54,821 bases of DNA from Methylacidimicrobium tartarophylax (GTDB lineage Bacteria > Verrucomicrobiota > Verrucomicrobiia > Methylacidiphilales > Methylacidiphilaceae). Positions 1 through 8,800 of the stretch are shown one piece after another (positions within the stretch are counted from its first letter, which is position 1; every line of letters starts with the position of its first letter). The position numbers and the translations under genes are program-made. Below the pieces are notes generated by a model, which was not told the DNA's origin, made no database searches, and saw nothing but the letters and a program-made list of their open reading frames with translations. The DNA is taken from contig NZ_CABFVA020000004.1 in the NCBI RefSeq assembly GCF_902143375.2, forward strand, positions 1 to 54,821. The letters run 5' to 3'.

Positions 1-326
1 GGCTCCCCGCCGATCTCAATCGCCAGCCGCGTTGGTTCTTTTACCCACTTTTGGCTGCGAAACGGCGAAAAAGGGAGCAACTGACCAGGGAGAAGCTGAA
101 AACTATCCCTTGTAAACCAGGCCAGGAAGGCAATCGCTCGCAAAAAAGTCGTCTTTCCCGATGCATTCGGCCCAAAAATGGCGACAACCTTTGGCGCGTG
201 CTCCTCAGAATCGGCATAAATCGGAGCAAGGGAGGCATCCTCGTCCACTCCGGCTCTCGATCGCAGGTCGATGATTTGGGATGGACCAATGGAATAAAAG
301 TTTTCGATTTCCAACCGGAATATCAT
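1..326 (-). CDS. AAA15-family ATPase, N-terminal part (runs off left edge)
   Basis: Open frame from an ATG at 326 to the window edge, about 108 residues. It starts with MIFRLEIENFYSIG, the usual first strand of AAA15/RecF-like ATPases. A Walker A motif GPNASGKTTFLRAI follows at about residues 50-63, so it binds ATP. Most of the protein, including Walker B and any nuclease domain, lies outside the window. Such proteins act in DNA repair or in antiphage systems (OLD-like, PARIS, RloA), and the part visible here cannot tell which. Two GTATAC palindromes lie upstream, about 42 bases apart, and a TATACT hexamer overlaps the nearer one; these could be promoter or operator elements. Confidence 0.8.
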   Translation of the reverse strand, partial: MIFRLEIENFYSIGPSQIIDLRSRAGVDEDASLAPIYADSEEHAPKVVAIFGPNASGKTTFLRAIAFLAWFTRDSFQLLPGQLLPFSPFRSQKWVKEPTRLAIEIGGE

Positions 327-517
327 GGTTGTGCGTCGAGTATACGGTAGCTTACAACAAAATGTCGTCTATTTGGCGTGTATACAAGCAGAGTTTGCGC
401 GGCAATCGCCCAGCCGACGAGATTAGGAAATCGCGAGGGCGAGGAGATTAGGCCCGAGGAGTGCGAAAGAGCTGTTTTCTCGAAGACGGAGAGAACGCGC
501 TGACGGAGGAAAAAAGA

Positions 518-1357
518 TTACCGCCCCGGCTTCCGAGCGCGGATGAAGGCGCTGATGAATTTCCCCTCCAGGAGTGGCGCCAGGGCCTCCGCATCGAGCT
601 CTGCGGTCTTCAGCGTCTGGAGAAACTCCAGGGCATCGGAGGCGGAATAGCTTCGGGCCGGCTCGATCCGGATGTCGGTAAAACCGGCGGTGGCGAGCTT
701 CGTCCGGTATTCCGATTCCTCCAAAGCCCCGGCGATGCAACCGGTCCAGACCTCTCCGTTTTGGCGGAGTTCGACCGGAAGCGCCCCTCGGATGACGATG
801 TCCGCAAGGGCAATCCGTCCGCCCGGCTTGAGGACCCGGAAGGCTTCCGCAAGCGCTCGATCCTTGTCGGCCGAGAGATTGATGACACAATTGGACAGGA
901 TTACATCGACGAAGTGGTCGGGAAGGGGAATGTTCTCGATCTCGCCTTTCAGGAACTCGACATTGTCCAAACCGGCCTTGCGTTGGTTTTCGCGAGCGAG
1001 CTCCAACATCTCATCGGTCATGTCGAGACCATAGGCCTTTCCCTGCGGGCCGACCCGCCGTGCCGAGAGGAGAACGTCGATCCCTCCCCCGGAGCCAAGA
1101 TCCAGAACCGTTTCACCGACCTGCAACTGCGCGAGGGCAATCGGGTTGGCACATCCGAGAGAGGCGGCAAGGGCTTCCTGGGGTAACCCTACTGTTTCTC
1201 CCGCTTGGTAGAGGTTCGAGGAAATCGAGCAGCCTCCGGAAGCGGCCGCCGCCTTCCCGCAACAGCAAGCCGATGGACTTGCGTCGCGGCGGACTCGCCG
1301 AGCCTCTTCCCCATAGCGGGCTTTCACCAGATCCTGAATCGAGGATTGCTTCTCCAC
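518..1357 (-). CDS. arsM: Arsenite S-adenosylmethionine methyltransferase
   Basis: Cytoplasmic enzyme that methylates As(III) with S-adenosylmethionine as an arsenic detoxification step. The 279-residue protein has the class I methyltransferase glycine loop (VLDLGSGGGIDVL, residues 84-96). The two conserved arsenite-binding cysteines are present at about 157 (SNCVINLS) and 207 (WTGCIAGAL). An N-terminal Cys cluster (CCC at 31-33, plus Cys 43) is typical of bacterial ArsM. The start is GTG, with AGGAG eight bases upstream. No other ars gene is nearby; a dyad overlapping the promoter suggests its own control. The length matches the family. Confidence 0.93.
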   Translation of the reverse strand: MEKQSSIQDLVKARYGEEARRVRRDASPSACCCGKAAAASGGCSISSNLYQAGETVGLPQEALAASLGCANPIALAQLQVGETVLDLGSGGGIDVLLSARRVGPQGKAYGLDMTDEMLELARENQRKAGLDNVEFLKGEIENIPLPDHFVDVILSNCVINLSADKDRALAEAFRVLKPGGRIALADIVIRGALPVELRQNGEVWTGCIAGALEESEYRTKLATAGFTDIRIEPARSYSASDALEFLQTLKTAELDAEALAPLLEGKFISAFIRARKPGR

Positions 1358-1377
1358 GGCGAGGTCTCCTTGCTATT

Positions 1378-1402
1378 ATTATATTTCCAATATCCTAGAA
1401 AT
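1378..1402 (-). promoter_or_regulatory. Candidate arsM promoter with overlapping dyad operator
   Basis: On the minus strand a perfect TATAAT (1378-1383) lies about 20 bases upstream of the arsM GTG. It directly abuts an imperfect palindrome at 1383-1402 whose arms are ATTTC and GAAAT, with 14 of 20 positions symmetric. An AT-rich dyad between the -35 and -10 positions is where an ArsR-type repressor would bind. No arsR gene is in the window, so the regulator is inferred. Confidence 0.45.
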
Positions 1403-1502
1403 GTTCATTCCGTCAACAAGGAAGTGCGTTTCCTCGCGACCGGCCTCGATCGGGATGAGGACGTGGATCGTCTCGATGAGACTCGACAGGGATTCCGAAT
1501 CC

Positions 1503-2150
1503 TTAGTAAGGGAGCATCCCGCCCATCGGGCCGTACATCCCGCCCATGGGCCCATACATTCCGCCCATCCCGCCCATTCCCATGCCCATCCCGCCCATTC
1601 CCATGCCCATCCCGGAATTCGCTCCCGCCTGACCGCCTTGGTTTTCCGATGGCCGATGATCTGCCCAGAGATGGAGCCAAGTCGCGTGAATCACGGGATA
1701 ACGATAGCTCTGTTGGCCGATCATACCGGGTTCCACAGCCACGATCCGCCCGGCAACCGTAATCGGGTCTTCCTTCTGAAAGTTTGTGGGATCGAGAAAA
1801 TCGCGGCTTTCGGCGTAAAAGCGACCGGAACTCTCGATCGTCCTCTTCGGCCGATACGAACCCCATCCCTTGGCCAAAGGTCTTTCCACAATCTGGAGGA
1901 AGGAGGCGCTCTTCCGATTCTCAGCCTTCAGGATCGTTCCGCCCAGGATGACAATCTGCCCGATGTAGGCCTCCGGGTTTGCTTGGATCTCTTCGAAGGA
2001 AGGTTGGTTTTTCGCCTGTTTGCGATACCAGTTAGGAACCGACTCGCCCCGCGCGCCGAAAAGAGGGCCGAGGAAGAATGCAACCAATAAGCCGCAAGCA
2101 GTAAGGAAACCTGGAATCGATCGCCCAAGAGGGGCGGAATGAGAGAGCAT
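1503..2150 (-). CDS. Slp-like envelope protein with Gly/Met-rich tail
   Basis: 215 residues from the ATG at 2150, the first start that gives a clean export signal (hydrophobic stretch about residues 14-33). The body carries the pattern of the Slp outer-membrane (lipo)protein family: FEEIQANPEAYIGQIVILGG, then VAGRIVAVEPGM near the end of the domain. A possible lipobox LTAC lies before the hydrophobic core, so lipidation is doubtful and cleavage after FGARG is equally possible. The last 36 residues are almost only Gly and Met with a few Tyr and Pro (GMGMGMGG, then MYGPMGG twice). A second Slp-like gene without this tail lies at 49220-49729. The role in the envelope is unknown; the domain call is fairly secure. 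Confidence 0.75.
   Translation of the reverse strand: MLSHSAPLGRSIPGFLTACGLLVAFFLGPLFGARGESVPNWYRKQAKNQPSFEEIQANPEAYIGQIVILGGTILKAENRKSASFLQIVERPLAKGWGSYRPKRTIESSGRFYAESRDFLDPTNFQKEDPITVAGRIVAVEPGMIGQQSYRYPVIHATWLHLWADHRPSENQGGQAGANSGMGMGMGGMGMGMGGMGGMYGPMGGMYGPMGGMLPY
1506..1612. repeat. Short tandem repeats encoding the Gly/Met tail
   Basis: The stretch consists of near-identical units built on CCCGCCCAT and CCCATGCCCAT, including a doubled 20-base unit near 1570-1605. On the minus strand it encodes the GMG and MYGPMGG repeats of the Slp-like protein. Units stay in frame, so copy number could change by slippage without breaking the gene. Confidence 0.7.
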
Positions 2151-2356
2151 GAAAAGAGCGTCCCATAAGAGAGGCTTCTTCACAAGCCCGGCGGCCTCGA
2201 CAGACGGATCGAACTGCGGAAATCGGGCAGGCTCTGGGGCTTCCCGCAGAGCGAGATCCGAATCACGAAACCAAAAGGGCGAAGGGCACGCCACTCCTCC
2301 GCGCGATTGGGTTTGCAAGATCTCCCGGCGAGTCGCATAAGACCTTTGGTCGCCCA

Positions 2357-2374
2357 CTCCCGCCGGTGCGGGAG
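2357..2374. other. Perfect short hairpin in the slp / nucleotidyltransferase divergent region
   Basis: CTCCCGC and GCGGGAG form a 7-bp perfect stem with a CGGT tetraloop, 48 bases before the GTG of the nucleotidyltransferase gene. No T-tract follows on either strand, so it is not a standard terminator. The rest of the 271-base divergent region (2151-2421) shows no gene. Confidence 0.4.
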
Positions 2375-2421
2375 GGAGGAGCGGAGCTTCCTCGCGATCA
2401 GACCGACCATTTTCTCTGCTT

Positions 2422-3375
2422 GTGCGATCTCTTTTTTCCTTGGCTCCGACGGCCTTCGTGCTCGCCGCCGGACTTGGGACCCGCCTGCGACCTCTGACGG
2501 AGGGACGGCCCAAGCCGTTGATTCCCGTCGGTAACAAGCCGCTCATTACCTATGCGTTCGATCAGCTCATCCAGGTCGGCATCGAGGATTTCGTGGTGAA
2601 CACCCACCATGCTCCGGAAGCCTTCAGGTCGGTCTTTCCCGATGGGCGATACCGGGGCCGTGAAATTCGGTTGCGCCACGAGCCCGTCCTGCTCGATACC
2701 GCCGGCGGAGTGCGCAACGTAGGAGATCTTTTCAGGGACCGGCCCTTTCTGATCCACAACGGAGATATCCTGACCGACCTGCCGATCGAGGAGGCCGTCG
2801 AGCAGCATCTCGCAGGGGATGATCTGGCCACGCTCGTTCTCCGATCCGCCGGCCCTGCTCTTCGGGTCGGCTTCGATCCGAAGAGACGAAAGGTCATCGA
2901 CATCCACGGAAGCCTGGAAAGGGAGGATGCGCCTCGATTCCTCTATACGGGCATTGCGGTCCTCTCCCCCGGCTTTCTCCGCTGGATCCCGGTAAGCGGT
3001 CCCGTCTCGCTGATCCCCGTCTTCCTCGAGGTGATCCGCCGATCCGGAAAGATCGGGGGAATCGTCCTCGACCGGGGGCGCTGGTTCGACCTCGGGACCC
3101 GCGAAGCCTATTTGTCGGTCCACCGCGAACTAAGCCGGAATCCGGGCGAGTGGGCCCCCCTCCGCTGGGTGGACCCTACGGCTCAACTGGCTCCGGATGC
3201 TGTTCTCGAAGGTGCCACAGCAATCGGACCACGATGCCGAGTGGGGAGCGGGGCTCTTCTGCGCGACTCGGTCCTTTGGGAAGACGCGGAGGTCGCACCC
3301 GGCAGCAGCCTCGAGCGCTGCATCGTCCGCGACTCCCGTCTTGCCAAGGGGAACCTCAAGGACGCAGATGTTTAG
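2422..3375 (+). CDS. Sugar-1-phosphate nucleotidyltransferase, MurU-like
   Basis: Transfers a nucleotide to a sugar 1-phosphate. The N-terminal domain has the signature AAGLGTRLRPLTEGRPKPLIPVGNKP (about residues 15-40) and the active-site HNGDIL near 113. A C-terminal left-handed beta-helix tail of hexapeptide type (about 245-317) makes it longer than Pseudomonas MurU (about 220 residues) and closer to mannose-1-phosphate guanylyltransferases. The next gene is an AmgK-like kinase, the known partner of MurU in recycling N-acetylmuramic acid, so UDP-MurNAc formation is the best inference; GDP-mannose or another sugar nucleotide cannot be excluded. GTG start. The TAG stop is also the first three bases of repeat copy A. 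Confidence 0.82.
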   Translation: MRSLFSLAPTAFVLAAGLGTRLRPLTEGRPKPLIPVGNKPLITYAFDQLIQVGIEDFVVNTHHAPEAFRSVFPDGRYRGREIRLRHEPVLLDTAGGVRNVGDLFRDRPFLIHNGDILTDLPIEEAVEQHLAGDDLATLVLRSAGPALRVGFDPKRRKVIDIHGSLEREDAPRFLYTGIAVLSPGFLRWIPVSGPVSLIPVFLEVIRRSGKIGGIVLDRGRWFDLGTREAYLSVHRELSRNPGEWAPLRWVDPTAQLAPDAVLEGATAIGPRCRVGSGALLRDSVLWEDAEVAPGSSLERCIVRDSRLAKGNLKDADV

Positions 3376-3555
3376 CCGCCATTTCTCACAAGCTTGCTCC
3401 TGCGGCTTGCACAATGGGCTTGTCTGCTTCGTCGGGCTTGGTTTTCCATCCTTGCAGTATGTCCTCATACAACTCCGGTGGAAAACCGGCGTTGCGCTTC
3501 GATTCAAGCCCATTGGCAACGCCTCGGCTACGGGATGGATGAGAAATGGCGACTA
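3373..3555 (+). repeat. Dispersed structured repeat, copy A (183 bp)
   Basis: Lies between the nucleotidyltransferase stop codon and the kinase start codon, using the TAG stop as its first bases and ending two bases before the ATG. Its ends, TAGCCGCCATTTCTCA (3373-3388) and TGAGAAATGGCGACTA (3540-3555), pair at 15 of 16 positions but differ in sequence from the ends of copies C, D and E. Inside are the family landmarks CTCCTGCGGCTTGC, an outer stem GGTTTTCC / GGAAAACC, and an inner hairpin GTATG-TCCT-CATAC. Confidence 0.85.
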
Positions 3556-3556
3556 G

Positions 3557-4555
3557 ATGATGCTCCTCGATCAGCTCTTGGCGGAAACCGCCCGTCGCTT
3601 AGCCCTTGGACCGTTGGACCGGACCTCGATCACCAAGCTGGAAAAGGGAGGATCGGATCGGAGCTTTTACCGGATCCGCATCGAGCCGAAGCGTTCGCTG
3701 ATCCTCGTCCGCTACGGAGAGAGCCGGCCTGAAAACGCGCGGTACGGCCCCCTGGGAGAGTTTCTCCACTCCTTGGGAGTTCGCTGCCCCCGGGTCTATG
3801 GGCAGGATCCCGCGCACGGGCTCCTCTGGCTCGAGGATCTGGGAGACTCCGATCTATGGAGCTATCGCCATGCACCCTGGTCGGAATTGGGACCCCTCTA
3901 TCGTTCGGCCTTGCGGGAGATCTTCATCCTCCACGCCCGGGGCGCCGCAAGACTCGGAAGGCTATGGACGGAACCTCCGTTCACCCGGGAGCTCTATGCC
4001 TGGGAGCAAGCCTATTTTTTTACGAACTGTCTCGGGGGTTTCTTTCACCTGGAAGCGGGCACGCTTTCCCGCCTGTCGGCACTTCCGCGGCTGACCCGGA
4101 TCGCCGAGGCCCTCCCCGCCTTTCCGCGCCATCTGATCCATCGGGATTTTCAGTCGCAAAACGTTCTGATCCGAGCGGGGCACGCCTATATCATCGATTT
4201 CCAGGGGATGCGGCTCGGGCTGGCCTCCTACGATCTGGCCTCCCTCCTCTACGATCCCTACGTCGCCCTCGACGCGAAGCGGAGAGAGGAGCTCCGGAGC
4301 TATTATGGATCTTTGTGGCGAGAGGCCTCCCTAGCTCCGCCGGAAGATCTTGGAGAAGCGTTCGATTGGGCGGCGCTCCAGCGACTGATGCAGGCGCTGG
4401 GAGCCTACGGCTATCTTGGATTGGTCAAGAAAAAGGCGGAGTTCCTCCGCCACATTCCCGTTGCCTTGCGTCTCCTGGCCGAAGTGCTTCAGAGAATCCC
4501 GGGGCTCGATCCGCTCCGGGAACAGGTCGAGCTTTGCCTCGCCGCCCCGCGGTAG
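3557..4555 (+). CDS. Aminoglycoside-phosphotransferase-fold sugar kinase, AmgK-like
   Basis: 332-residue APH-fold kinase. The catalytic loop HLIHRDFQSQNVLI (near 193) and the metal-binding IIDFQGMRLG (near 212) are both intact. In Pseudomonas, AmgK phosphorylates the anomeric hydroxyl of MurNAc or GlcNAc and hands the product to MurU; the adjacent nucleotidyltransferase fits that recycling route, which bypasses de novo UDP-MurNAc synthesis and is linked to fosfomycin tolerance. The two genes are separated only by repeat copy A, whose 3' end is two bases from the start codon. No good Shine-Dalgarno sequence is visible, so translation may depend on upstream ribosomes or repeat structure. The substrate is inferred from the pairing. 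Confidence 0.82.
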   Translation: MMLLDQLLAETARRLALGPLDRTSITKLEKGGSDRSFYRIRIEPKRSLILVRYGESRPENARYGPLGEFLHSLGVRCPRVYGQDPAHGLLWLEDLGDSDLWSYRHAPWSELGPLYRSALREIFILHARGAARLGRLWTEPPFTRELYAWEQAYFFTNCLGGFFHLEAGTLSRLSALPRLTRIAEALPAFPRHLIHRDFQSQNVLIRAGHAYIIDFQGMRLGLASYDLASLLYDPYVALDAKRREELRSYYGSLWREASLAPPEDLGEAFDWAALQRLMQALGAYGYLGLVKKKAEFLRHIPVALRLLAEVLQRIPGLDPLREQVELCLAAPR

Positions 4556-4558
4556 AAT

Positions 4559-4580
4559 GTTTGTGAAACAGGCAGGCTGA
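4559..4580 (+). repeat. Solo 3' end of the structured repeat (fragment I)
   Basis: GTTTGTGAAACAGGCAGGCT closely matches the 3' terminal motif of copies C and D (TTTGTGAGACAAGCAGGCT). It begins four bases after the kinase stop codon. No internal repeat sequence accompanies it. Confidence 0.6.
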
Positions 4581-4652
4581 AGCGACCCGGCCGGAGTAGA
4601 GAATTCTTTCCAGAGCGGCGAGCAGCCGGAAGTTCGCAGGTCTCCCCCGCCC

Positions 4653-5045
4653 TTATCGATAGCACCAGACCCAAAGCTGGTCGGAAAGATCTCCCGATAC
4701 CCGGGAGTAGCGCTTTTTCTCCGCCTTCGTGAACAGGATCACCCCGTGGCCTCCATGCGCGGCGGCCACCCGTTCGACCGGACGCCAAGTCGAGCTGATG
4801 AGCCGGGTCTCGTCGATGTAGATCGCCCCCAGGATGTGGTAGCGAGCCGGCGTACCGCGAAGGTAGATCGGGATCCCGGGCTTTTCGTCGTATTCGGGAC
4901 CGATATGCTTGATGACAGGACCCTGGGCGGCGGAGCGGGGTGCCTGAATATCGTACCAGTACGCTTTGGATGCCCATGCCGAAGTGCCGAGCGCAAGCCA
5001 GATCGCCGCGATCGCAACCGCATGACTCGGTCTGAGTTGCATCAC
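4653..5045 (-). CDS. Small secreted protein of unknown function
   Basis: 130 residues, start GTG at 5045 or ATG at 5042. A clear signal peptide (AVAIAAIWLALGTSAWA) predicts export. The mature part has alternating short strands ending in LWVWCYR. Its second half follows the same pattern as the lipoprotein at 36973-37416 (RG-P-R, LG-I, a basic helix, then GVILF / AVVLM, and a final YR), suggesting a shared small alpha/beta domain. I do not recognise a named family. It stands alone between the kinase and an uncharacterised small gene. Confidence 0.6.
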   Translation of the reverse strand: MMQLRPSHAVAIAAIWLALGTSAWASKAYWYDIQAPRSAAQGPVIKHIGPEYDEKPGIPIYLRGTPARYHILGAIYIDETRLISSTWRPVERVAAAHGGHGVILFTKAEKKRYSRVSGDLSDQLWVWCYR

Positions 5046-5278
5046 TTCTTATGAAATCGTGACCGCGATGGGAGGTCAAGCTCCGAGTGGCGACGATCGC
5101 AAGCATGAGCCGATCGCTCCGGATCATGCGGAGAATCCTTCGGCGGCCCGGCAAGGACAAGGCAGTGGTCCGGCTGACGAACCCGAGGACTTGCGCACGA
5201 TTGGGAAACCGCCCATTCTTGACGAAAGATCGAAGCCCTAGGCGGATGAACCGCCCGCGGCCACCATCCACGAGCAAA

Positions 5279-5458
5279 ATGCCCTGGACGCCGGACGACG
5301 CCGAACGACATACGCACAAGGCGACCACCGTCGCCTTGAAGGAGCTCTGGGCGAAGATCGCCAATGAACGGTTGGAACGGACTGGAGACGAGGCGCGCGC
5401 CATCCGGGAAGCCAACGCGGTCGTCGCCGCGCGACACGCGGAAGGCCGCTGGTCGTAA
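5279..5458 (+). CDS. Small conserved-type helical protein, 59 residues
   Basis: Starts MPWTPDDAERHT and contains LWAKIANERLERTGDEARAIREAN. This resembles a short helical protein (MPW-x3-D, then W-x3-AN-x2-L-x3-GDE-x2-AI) seen in many Proteobacteria and on plasmids, without known function. Charged, soluble, no signal. The internal ATG at 5279 is chosen because family similarity starts there; the longer frame upstream is Arg-rich and unlike a protein. 233 bases upstream (5046-5278) carry no recognisable gene. Confidence 0.5.
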   Translation: MPWTPDDAERHTHKATTVALKELWAKIANERLERTGDEARAIREANAVVAARHAEGRWS

Positions 5459-5545
5459 CAAAGGGGCTACAGGTAGTGCGAACGGTAATCGTTCCGACGC
5501 CATTTTCCGCTTGCGGCCTCCTCGAGGCATCGTGATCGTCCCTAC

Positions 5546-5725
5546 ATGACGGCGAAGAAGCTCTACGAGCGCGACTTTTACGCTGGGACGCAGGAGACGG
5601 CTCGGCTGTTGCGCGAGAGGCGGTTCGGCGATGTGGATCTGGCTAACCTAATCGAGGAGGTAGAAACCTTGGGGCGGAGTGAGAGGATATTTATTTCACC
5701 CGCGCGCAACTCGAGCAGCGCGTGA
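5546..5725 (+). pseudogene. DUF29-family gene, truncated after about 47 residues
   Basis: An ATG at 5546 opens MTAKKLYERDFYAGTQETAR and continues LLRERRFGDVDLANLIEEVETLGRSER, the typical N-terminus of DUF29 proteins (normally about 140-150 residues). The match stops at GRSER; a short unrelated tail of 12 residues and TGA at 5725 follow. The rest of the domain is not visible in other frames downstream, which points to a deletion rather than a simple frameshift. DUF29 genes are often multicopy and of unknown function. Confidence 0.65.
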
Positions 5726-5849
5726 AGCCTCCGTCCTACCGGATGTAGGCGGCTTTCACAGCGGGTCAGGGTCTTTCGTCTCGGAGGTCTTGCGGCGGCA
5801 AGATTGGGTCCGAACGGGGTTGCGGTCGGCGGTGCCGCGCCCCGGACCC

Positions 5850-8800
5850 TTATCGGCGGGAAGAGGCGGCCCGGCGGTTCCCTTCCCGTTCTTCGAATCC
5901 CGGCGCGATCGCCTCAATGAGGGCGTTTCGGATCAGATTGCCAATCGCCTGCATGACATCGACCCTTGCGTTCGAAAGAGATCCGGAGATGCGAGTCTCG
6001 GTCGCCACCTCTCTATGGTTGTTTTTCAAAACCTTGGTGACACCGCTTACCGCCTTGAGATAGATCCAGTGGCCGAGGTCGCGCCGCCTCGCCGGGTCTT
6101 CTTCGTAAACCTCCATATCCTTGAGGAAGGGCTTCGCGTATCCGTCCATCTCCGTGCCCCGGATCTTCATCTCCGAATAGAAAGAGAAGAGGCCCGATTT
6201 CACATCGAACTTACCGTAGGCCTTGAAGAAGTCGCTCATCGCTGCCATCTGCGTCCGCTCGATGGCAATCCGAAGATCGAGATCGGGACGGTTCGTCTCC
6301 GAAAGGAATGTGCCCTGGATATCGGCATTTCCGGTGCCCATGAACTTCCCCTGGAGATCAAGGTGGGAGAGCCCTTCCGCCCGCTGATTGCTCAGATTGA
6401 TGAGCTCCCCATGCGCCCCGGAGAGGAAGAGTTCGTAAGAAGGCTTGGTCACCCGATTGGTGTAAGCGAAGACGCAATCCTCGAGCTTGATCCGGTCGAT
6501 CTTGAACTTCTGGTCGGACCGGTTGCTCTCCCGTTGTGCCGACCGGGTGACTTTGCGGAACTTCTCCTTCTCTTTTTGGGCCGTGGAGCGCAAGTGTAGG
6601 TAGTCGACGCGGAGCCCCTGGACGTTCGCGCAATGGACGACCAAGTCGCTCTTTCGGGCGGAATAGTCCAGGCTGCCGCTGGCCGAGACGATCCCCTTGC
6701 GCACCTTGAGGTTCGGATCGCGCGCCAGGAAAGGGGTCAGGGGGATGAGAGAAATCTCCTTGAGGGCGAACTTCGACGCGAGGCGGCTCTTTTCTAGCGA
6801 ATACGATCCTTCGAGGTCGACGCTTCCGGTGCCCATGAACTTCCCATCCAACTGGATGCTTGCGGGGCCGTCCGCGAACTCGTTGCTGATGTTTTGGAGG
6901 GAAATGTTCGTCTGGTCGAGGGAGAGCCGAAAGTTCGGGCGCGCCTCCTTGTCTTCATAGACAAAACAGGCGTCCTTGACCTTCGCGGACTCGATCTTGA
7001 TCTTCTTTGTGGAATTGTTGACCAGGCTCTTGGAGCTTTTCAGCACCTTGCCGACCTTTTCCTTTTCCTTCTTCGCGGTTTCGCGACGATGGACATAATC
7101 GATCTTGAGCCCTTCGATCTCGGCCTGCTGGATATCGAGATCGGAATCGCGCGGGGAATAGTCGACCTTCCCGGCAAGCGAGACGACCCCGCTGCGCACC
7201 TGAAAGTTCTGTTCCTTTTCCAAAAAAGGGGTGAAATAGCTCAAGGAGACGCGATCGAGGCTGACTGCGCTGATCAGTCGCTTCTTTTCCATCCAGTAGT
7301 CCCCGTGGATGACGATCCCCGCCTCGCCCATAAACTTCCCGTCGAGCGCGAAGTCTCCAGGACCGTCCGCGAACTGGTTGCTGACGTTCTTGAGGGAAAT
7401 GTTCGTCTGGTCGATGTAGAACCGGAAACCCGGCGTGGCCGTCCTGTCCTCGTAGGCGAAGCGGGCGCCCCGGATGTTCGCCGAATCGATTTTGAATGTT
7501 TTTTCCGCGTTGTTGGTCAGGTTCTTGGCGCTTTTCTCGACCCGGGCGGCTCGCTCCTTCTCCAGTTGGACTGTCTCCGGCAGGTGGAGATAGTCGACCT
7601 TCAGATCGTCGATGTCCGCCTGCTTGACCTCGAAATGGGAAGAGCGCGGGGCATAATCCACATTCCCCGCGAGGGAAATGGCACCGCTGCGGATCCGAAG
7701 GTTCCGGTCCTTTTCGAGATACGGGAGGAAATGGGACAGGAAGATATGCTGGAGATCGACTTCCCCCTTGAGCCGGTTCTTCTCCATCCAGTATTCCCCA
7801 TGGACAGCGATCTCCGACTGACCCATGAACTTCCCGTCCAGCCCGAAGGACCCCGCACCGTCCGCATACTGGTTGCTGATATTGCGCAGCGAGAGATTCG
7901 TATGCTCGAGCGAGAAGCGAACGTTCGGCTGGATCGTCTTGTCTTCGTATCCGAACGTGGCATCGCTGATTTCGACCTTGTGAACCCGGATCTTGGTTTC
8001 CGTCTTGTTCCGTAAGCCGGCGGCCTCCTTCATCGCCCGCTTCACCATCTCCCGTTCCGCGACGATCCTTTCGGGAAGGTTCAGGTAGTCGATCCCGATC
8101 CCCTTGAGTAGGAGCTCCTCGATGTCGAGGTTCGTCTTCCGGGGTGCGTTTTCCAGGGTGCCCTTGGCGTAGAGAAAGCCATCCTTGCGAACCAGCAGGT
8201 TCTTATCGATCAACAAGGGGTTGAAATAAATCAGATCGATATTCGTGAGTGTGAAGCGGCCTTGGAAGCCGGCAAAAGGCTTCTGCAGGAAGTTGGCCCG
8301 GCCATCCACGGCAAAGGTGCCCGAATCGAAGACCACTCCTTCGCCTTGCACAGGGGAGGGATAGGCCTGAAAAGCGTTGAGGGTGTTCCGTATGTTTTTC
8401 GCCGTGAGGTTGATCCCGTGGGCATACAGGGGTTTGTAGGGTTTGACGTTCACATAGGTGATCTCGCCGTCCCGGATCGTCAGCAGGTTGATTTTAAGGG
8501 GGTAGATCGACTGAATGGCATCCTGCCACCCCTTTTTCCCGAAGGGGATCTTGCTCTTCCTCTCCTCATTGAGGTTGTTCACGTCGATGTGAATCGCCGG
8601 ATGCTCGAATCGGAAACTGGCTACGAGCTTCCCTCTCCAGAGATCATACCAGTGGACGCTCGCATGGATCCGCTTGAGATGGGCCACCGGCGGAAAGGGA
8701 TGGCTATCCTGCATCAGGAGCAGTTCGTCCAGGTCGAGGGAAAAGGAAAGCGGATGGAAATAGGCACGGCCGACGCGGACCGTGTACTCCTTCAGGTGGC

